From: Streptomyces flaveolus
GTDB taxonomy: Bacteria; Actinomycetota; Actinomycetes; Streptomycetales; Streptomycetaceae
DNA length: 64,000 nucleotides
NCBI RefSeq assembly: GCF_000716535.1
Contig: NZ_JNWV01000032.1
Coordinates: 1 to 64,000, forward strand
Reading direction: 5' to 3'
A model generated the notes under the pieces. It saw nothing but the letters and a program-made list of their open reading frames with translations. It was not told where the DNA came from and ran no database searches. A program made the position numbers and the translations under genes. Below, piece by piece: positions 59,377 to 64,000 of this stretch; within the stretch, counting starts at the first letter, position 1, and each line of letters opens with the position of its first letter.

Positions 59377-61890
59377 GTGACCCTCATCGATCAGTTGCCG
59401 CCGACCGCCGACCCCGACGCCCTGTACGAAGCCTTCGAGTCGTGGGCGCAGGAGCGCGGCCTCACCCTCTACCCCCACCAGGAGGAGGCGCTGATCGAGG
59501 CGGTCTCGGGGGCGAACGTGATCGTCTCGACGCCCACCGGCTCCGGCAAGAGCATGATCGCCGCGGGCGCGCACTTCGCGGCGCTGGCCCGGGACGAGGT
59601 CACCTTCTACACGGCACCGATCAAGGCCCTGGTGTCGGAGAAGTTCTTCGAGCTGTGCAAGCTCTTCGGCACCGAGAACGTCGGCATGCTCACCGGTGAC
59701 GCCTCCGTGAACGCCGACGCGCCCGTCATCTGCTGCACCGCCGAGGTGCTGGCGTCGATCGCGCTGCGCGACGGCAAGCACGCGGACGTCGGCCAGGTCG
59801 TCATGGACGAGTTCCACTTCTACGCCGAGGGCGACCGCGGCTGGGCCTGGCAGATTCCGCTGCTGGAACTGCCACAGGCGCAGTTCATCCTGATGTCGGC
59901 CACTCTGGGCGATGTGTCCTTCTTCGAGAAGGACCTCACCCGCCGCACCGGCCGCCCCACCTCGGTGGTCCGTTCGGCGACCCGCCCGGTGCCCCTCTCC
60001 TACGAGTACAAGCTGACCCCGCTCACCGAGACGCTCACCGACCTGCTGGAGAGCAAGCAGGCACCGGTGTACATCGTGCACTTCACACAGGCGCAGGCCG
60101 TGGAGCGGGCGCAGGCGCTCATGAGCATCAACATGTGCTCGCGCGAGGAGAAGGACCAGATCGCCGAGTTGATCGGCAACTTCCGCTTCACGACCAAGTT
60201 CGGCCGCAACCTCTCCCGTTACGTCCGGCACGGCATCGGCGTGCACCACGCCGGCATGCTGCCCAAGTACCGGCGCCTGGTGGAAAAGCTCGCCCAGGCC
60301 GGTCTGCTGAAGGTCATCTGCGGCACGGACACGCTCGGCGTGGGCGTCAATGTGCCGATCCGCACCGTGCTGTTCACCGCGCTGACCAAGTACGACGGCA
60401 GCCGGGTGCGCACGCTGCGGGCCCGGGAGTTCCACCAGATCGCGGGCCGGGCCGGCCGGGCCGGCTTCGACACGGCGGGACTCGTGGTCGCGCAGGCGCC
60501 GGAGCACGTCATCGAGAACGAGAAGGCGCTGGCGAAGGCGGGCGACGACCCGAAGAAGCGGCGCAAGGTGGTGCGAAAGAAGGCACCGGAGGGCTTCGTC
60601 GGCTGGACGGAGAACACCTTCCAGAAGCTGATCGAATCGGAGCCGGAGCCGCTGACCTCGCGATTCCGGGTGACGCACACGATGCTGCTGTCGGTGATCG
60701 CCCGGCCGGGCAACGCGTTCGAGGCGATGCGCCACCTGCTGGAGGACAACCACGAGCCGCGCCGGCAGCAGTTGCGGCACATCCGCCGGGCGATCGCGAT
60801 CTACCGCTCGCTGCTGGACGGCGGGATCGTGGAGAAGCTGGACAAGCCGGACGCCGAGGGCCGCATCGTCCGGCTCACCGTCGACCTCCAGCAGGACTTC
60901 GCGCTGAACCAGCCGCTGTCCACCTTCGCCCTGGCCGCGTTCGAACTCCTCGACCCCGAGTCGCCGTCCTACGCGCTCGACATGGTCTCCGTCGTCGAAT
61001 CCACCCTGGACGATCCCCGGCAGATCCTCGTCGCCCAGCAGAACAAGGCGCGCGGCGAGGCCGTGGCCGCGATGAAGGCGGACGGCGTCGAGTACGAGGA
61101 GCGCATGGAGCGCCTCCAGGACGTCACGTACCCGAAGCCGCTGGAAGAGCTGCTCTTCCACGCGTACAACACCTACCGCAAGAGCCACCCGTGGGTCGGC
61201 GACCATCCGCTGTCGCCGAAGTCGGTGGTCCGGGACATGTACGAGCGAGCGCTGTCCTTCACCGAGCTGGTGTCCTTCTACGAGCTGGCCCGCACCGAGG
61301 GCATCGTGCTGCGCTACCTCGCCAGCGCCTACAAGACCCTGGACCACACCATCCCGGACGACCTGAAGTCCGAGGACCTGCAGGATCTGATCGAGTGGCT
61401 GGGCGAGATGGTGCGCCAGGTGGACTCCAGCCTGCTGGACGAGTGGGAGCAGCTCGCCAACCCGGAGGAGATGACCGCCGAGGAGGCCCAGGAAAAGGCG
61501 GACGAGGTCAAGCCGGTCACCACCAACGCCCGCGCCTTCCGCGTCCTGGTCCGCAACGCCATGTTCCGCCGCGTGGAGCTTGCCGCCCTGGACCAGGTCG
61601 AGGAACTGGGCGAGCTGGACGCCGAGTCCGGGTGGGACGCCGAGGCGTGGGGCGAGGCGATGGACAAGTACTGGGACGAGTACGACGACCTCGGCACCGG
61701 GCCCAACGCCCGCGGGCCCAAGCTGCTCGTCATCCACGAGGAGCCGGAGAACGGCCTCTGGCGCGTCCGCCAGATCTTCGACGACCCGAACGGCGACCAC
61801 GACTGGGGCATCAGCGCGGAGATCGACCTCGCGGCCTCCGACGCCGAGGGGCGTGCGGTCGTCCGCGTCACCGATGTCGGCCAGCTGTGA
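59377..61890 (+). CDS. Ski2-like DEAD/DEAH-box RNA helicase with a DUF3516-type C-terminus
   Basis: 837 residues from GTG 59377. Superfamily II motifs: YPHQEEALIEAVSG (Q-like), STPTGSGKS (I), APIKALVSEKF (Ia), VVMDEFHFY (II, DEFH), LMSATLG (III), and in the second RecA domain ICGTDTLGVGVNVPIRTVLF with FHQIAGRAGRAGFDTAG (VI). The C-terminal 350 residues (FEAMRHLLEDNHEPRRQQLR onward) are of the DUF3516 type. It probably unwinds structured RNA in decay or ribosome work. The thioesterase gene follows 40 bases later. Confidence 0.88.
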   Translation: MTLIDQLPPTADPDALYEAFESWAQERGLTLYPHQEEALIEAVSGANVIVSTPTGSGKSMIAAGAHFAALARDEVTFYTAPIKALVSEKFFELCKLFGTENVGMLTGDASVNADAPVICCTAEVLASIALRDGKHADVGQVVMDEFHFYAEGDRGWAWQIPLLELPQAQFILMSATLGDVSFFEKDLTRRTGRPTSVVRSATRPVPLSYEYKLTPLTETLTDLLESKQAPVYIVHFTQAQAVERAQALMSINMCSREEKDQIAELIGNFRFTTKFGRNLSRYVRHGIGVHHAGMLPKYRRLVEKLAQAGLLKVICGTDTLGVGVNVPIRTVLFTALTKYDGSRVRTLRAREFHQIAGRAGRAGFDTAGLVVAQAPEHVIENEKALAKAGDDPKKRRKVVRKKAPEGFVGWTENTFQKLIESEPEPLTSRFRVTHTMLLSVIARPGNAFEAMRHLLEDNHEPRRQQLRHIRRAIAIYRSLLDGGIVEKLDKPDAEGRIVRLTVDLQQDFALNQPLSTFALAAFELLDPESPSYALDMVSVVESTLDDPRQILVAQQNKARGEAVAAMKADGVEYEERMERLQDVTYPKPLEELLFHAYNTYRKSHPWVGDHPLSPKSVVRDMYERALSFTELVSFYELARTEGIVLRYLASAYKTLDHTIPDDLKSEDLQDLIEWLGEMVRQVDSSLLDEWEQLANPEEMTAEEAQEKADEVKPVTTNARAFRVLVRNAMFRRVELAALDQVEELGELDAESGWDAEAWGEAMDKYWDEYDDLGTGPNARGPKLLVIHEEPENGLWRVRQIFDDPNGDHDWGISAEIDLAASDAEGRAVVRVTDVGQL

Positions 61891-61930
61891 GCCGTCCCCG
61901 GCCAGTGGCAAGCCAAGGAGAATCCCACCG

Positions 61931-62797
61931 ATGACGAATCCGGCCGAGAGACTGGTCGACCTCCTCGACCTGGAGCAGATAGAGGTCAACATCTTCCGTG
62001 GCCGCAGCCCGCAGGAGTCCCTGCAGCGGGTCTTCGGCGGCCAGGTGGCGGGCCAGGCGCTGGTCGCCGCCGGCCGCACCACGGACGGCGAGCGCCCGGT
62101 GCACTCGCTGCACGCGTACTTCCTGCGTCCGGGCCGCCCGGGCGTGCCGATCGTGTACCAGGTCGAGCGGGTCCGCGACGGGCGCTCCTTCACCACACGC
62201 CGGGTCACGGCCGTGCAGCAGGGTCGCACGATCTTCAATCTGACCGCCTCCTTTCACAAGCCTGAGGAAGGACCGTTCGAGCACCAGCTGCCGCCGGCCC
62301 GCGAGGTGCCGGACCCCGAGTCGCTGCCGACGGTGTCCGAGGAGATCCGCAAGCATCTGGGGGCCTTGCCGGAGCAGTTGGAGCGGATGGCGCGCCGCCA
62401 GCCGTTCGACATCCGGTACGTCGACCGGCTGCGCTGGAACGCCGAGGAGATCGAGGGCGCCGAGCCGCGCAGCGCCGTGTGGATGCGCGCGGTCGGCCCG
62501 CTCGGCGACGACCCGCTGGTCCACACGTGCGCGCTGACCTACGCCAGCGACATGACCCTCCTGGACGCGGTACGCCTCCCGGTGGAGCCCCTGTGGGGGC
62601 CGCGCAACTTCGACATGGCCTCGCTGGACCACGCCATGTGGTTCCACCGGCCGTTCCGCGCGGACGAGTGGTTCCTGTACGACCAGGAGTCGCCGATCGC
62701 CACCGGCGGGCGCGGGCTGGCCCGTGGGCGCATCTACGACCTGAAGGGACGGTTGCTCGTCTCGGTCGTGCAGGAGGGCCTGTTCAGGGCCCTGTAG
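61931..62797 (+). CDS. tesB: Acyl-CoA thioesterase II (TesB-like)
   Basis: 288 residues from ATG 61931 behind AAGGAG. The double hot-dog fold is visible: RVFGGQVAGQALVAAGRTTD, VHSLHAYFLRPGRPGVPIVY, FTTRRVTAVQQGRTIFNLTA in the first half and TYASDMTLLDAV, ASLDHAMWFHRPFRADEWFL in the second, with the catalytic Asp/Thr/Gln triad regions. It hydrolyses medium- and long-chain acyl-CoA esters. It shares direction with the helicase upstream. The region around its stop codon is duplicated just downstream. Confidence 0.93.
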   Translation: MTNPAERLVDLLDLEQIEVNIFRGRSPQESLQRVFGGQVAGQALVAAGRTTDGERPVHSLHAYFLRPGRPGVPIVYQVERVRDGRSFTTRRVTAVQQGRTIFNLTASFHKPEEGPFEHQLPPAREVPDPESLPTVSEEIRKHLGALPEQLERMARRQPFDIRYVDRLRWNAEEIEGAEPRSAVWMRAVGPLGDDPLVHTCALTYASDMTLLDAVRLPVEPLWGPRNFDMASLDHAMWFHRPFRADEWFLYDQESPIATGGRGLARGRIYDLKGRLLVSVVQEGLFRAL

Positions 62798-62852
62798 CAC
62801 CTGGCGGCGAAGGCGGGGACAGGGCCGGTTGTGGGCCCTGTAGCACCTGGCG
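62787..62852. repeat. 46-bp duplication spanning the tesB stop codon
   Basis: GGGCCCTGTAGCACCTGGCG occurs at 62787-62806 and identically at 62833-62852, followed each time by similar sequence (CGA, GGxGGG). The first copy contains the last two tesB codons and its TAG. The period is 46 bases, so the second copy is a silent tandem duplicate after the stop. Confidence 0.88.
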
Positions 62853-62872
62853 ACGACGGTGGGACCGGCTGT

Positions 62873-64000
62873 TCAGACCCGTGCGGGCCGTGGCGGCCGT
62901 GCGCTTCTCCGCCGCAGCCAGGCCCGCAGACCGCGGGAGGAAGGCGGCGTAGCGGGCTGCGCCGGCTCGTGGTCGCGAGGGACCGGTGACACCGCCGGCC
63001 GCACGGCCGACTCCCGGGGAACGACGTACAACTCCCTGGACCGCCCCCGCGACTCGGGGTGCCGCACGACCGGCTCCGTGGGCGCTGCCGCCGCCTCCAT
63101 GAGCTGTGCCGCCACCGGCTTGGGAAGCCGCGTGCGCATCTCAAGGACGCGGGGTCCAGACTCGGGGGTCCGCGTCGCCTCCCGCTGATGGCGTGTCACC
63201 GACTCCGGGAGCGCTGTCGTCGTCGCCTCCAAGGACGGTGTCGCCCCGCGCACCGGCTCCGGGGACGGTGCACCCGACTTCGAAGGCGGCGCCGTCGACT
63301 CCAGGGACCGTGCTGCCGACTCCCACGGCCTCGTGGCCTCTTCCCTGGGCCGGGTGACCGTCCGTGCCATCGGCGGGATGGGCCGTGCGGCCGCTCGCAT
63401 CGCCGGCGGAACCCGCTGAGCGGCCGGGCGCGGGGCCGGCGAGACGTCGCGGGCCTCGTCGACCGAGCGCGCCAACTCGCTGCGCAGCCAGCCGACCTCG
63501 TCCGCGTCCTGCGCCGTCGTGATGCGCTCGGCAAGGTGGGCGGAAGGAGACCCGGGAACACCGTGTCCCGGTGGCACGGGCCGGAACCGGCTCAGGTGGG
63601 CACGCTCGTAAGGGTCCTTGACCACGTCGGCGACCTCGACGGGCGCGAGGAAGGCGGCCAGGGCTCCGGCGCGGGCCCACGGGTCGTCGGCCTGCCGCAG
63701 CAGGAATCCGACCTGGCGTGCGCGCCAGTTGCGTGCCCGCAGATCCACTCCGGCCGCCAGCTGGCCCCGCAATGTCTCGGGCGTACGCCCCTTGAGCAGG
63801 TGCGCGTGCTCCGGGCTCGCCGTGAACTGGTGCAGTTCTTCCGCGAGATAGAGCCAGACCACGGCCCGATACCGGTTCAAGTAGAACTTGACGGGCACGA
63901 GCAGGCCCAGGCGGGCGAGCCGGGTGAACCGGCCGGCCGGGATCTCCATGAGGGCGGCACCCTCGGCCGTACCCACGACCCGAACCCGCTCGCGAAGTGA
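62873..64000 (-). CDS. DUF6397-like protein, 5' end beyond the window
   Basis: The minus-strand frame ends at 62873 and stays open to the window edge; the GTG at 63976 is probably internal, since LRERVRVVGTAEGAALMEIP upstream and across it reads like the conserved family core. The globular part (AGRFTRLARLGLLVPVKFYL, NRYRAVVWLYLAEELHQFTA, GRTPETLRGQLAAGVDLRAR) covers about 150 residues. The remaining 200 are Pro/Ser/Thr/Arg-rich and probably disordered, ending in a basic tail. DUF6397 proteins are found in streptomycetes and have no known function; an HTH-like start would be expected outside the window. Confidence 0.75.
   Translation of the reverse strand, partial: SLRERVRVVGTAEGAALMEIPAGRFTRLARLGLLVPVKFYLNRYRAVVWLYLAEELHQFTASPEHAHLLKGRTPETLRGQLAAGVDLRARNWRARQVGFLLRQADDPWARAGALAAFLAPVEVADVVKDPYERAHLSRFRPVPPGHGVPGSPSAHLAERITTAQDADEVGWLRSELARSVDEARDVSPAPRPAAQRVPPAMRAAARPIPPMARTVTRPREEATRPWESAARSLESTAPPSKSGAPSPEPVRGATPSLEATTTALPESVTRHQREATRTPESGPRVLEMRTRLPKPVAAQLMEAAAAPTEPVVRHPESRGRSRELYVVPRESAVRPAVSPVPRDHEPAQPATPPSSRGLRAWLRRRSARPPRPARV

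Noticed and set aside
54133..62238. A stop-free minus-strand frame of about 2,700 codons
   Set aside because: It runs opposite several well-supported genes, has Arg/Ala/Gly/His-rich shadow composition, no ribosome site and no recognisable domain. Long open antisense frames are expected in such GC-rich DNA.

Overview
This is a very GC-rich actinobacterial chromosome segment, almost certainly from Streptomyces. The evidence is third-position G/C codon use, many GTG starts behind GGAGG-like ribosome sites, families typical of streptomycetes (a DUF5134-like protein, DUF5709, DUF5997/HTH-less LysR, DUF6397, an Rv1733c-like protein, a type B L31, an FprA-type reductase) and divergent regulator/target pairs. 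No rRNA or tRNA gene and no CRISPR array was seen. Most of the window reads as ordinary chromosome. The only mobile DNA is the end of an IS5-like element at the left edge.

Layout. 1-2.4 kb: IS end, then a MarR regulator co-transcribed with a FUSC efflux protein. 2.5-9 kb: small membrane proteins, a peptidase, a PAP2 phosphatase, a HAD enzyme, a TetR regulator with a palindromic operator, a DUF6214-like protein and a ferredoxin reductase. 9-12 kb: a purine/uracil permease, then an ArsR-like repressor divergent from an Old Yellow Enzyme. 12-17 kb: a giant P-type ATPase whose N-terminal half looks like a decayed copy of its catalytic half, with a small partner gene. 17-21 kb: a secreted SGNH hydrolase and two pectate lyases (PL1, PL3) behind LacI-type operators. 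21-26 kb: PaaX regulator divergent from an AidB-like dehydrogenase, then a HEAT-repeat protein. 26-31 kb: a BNR-repeat protein, uracil-DNA glycosylase, a CbiX-like chelatase and a lactonase preceded by a DasR-like site. 31-36 kb: a second FUSC protein divergent from an Lrp regulator, a HAD phosphatase and a DHA2 drug exporter. 36-39 kb: the LysR/DUF5997 pair, a LuxR regulator and a YjbQ protein.

39.4-43.5 kb is a sulfur-scavenging unit: a leaderless 27-residue leader peptide, then sulfonate-type permease, ATPase and lipoprotein, followed by a flavin oxidoreductase. 43.5-47 kb: an MltG homologue and an ABC exporter divergent from its MarR regulator with an operator between them. 47-52.5 kb: secreted enzymes (PNGase A-like amidase, M1 peptidase, peptidoglycan amidase). 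53-57 kb: a heterodimeric ABC exporter whose subunits have complementary degenerate ATP-site motifs, flanked by two tandem-repeat tracts. 57.6-64 kb: DUF5709, type B L31, a membrane hydrolase, a Ski2-like helicase with a C-terminal region of DUF3516 type, a TesB thioesterase and a DUF6397-like gene running off the right edge.

The most informative observations are the complementary ABC half-sites, the pseudo-catalytic half of the P-type ATPase, the leader peptide before the sulfonate transporter, the DasR-like site before the lactonase, and several unexplained tandem repeats. All functional calls come from reading the sequence; no database search was run.
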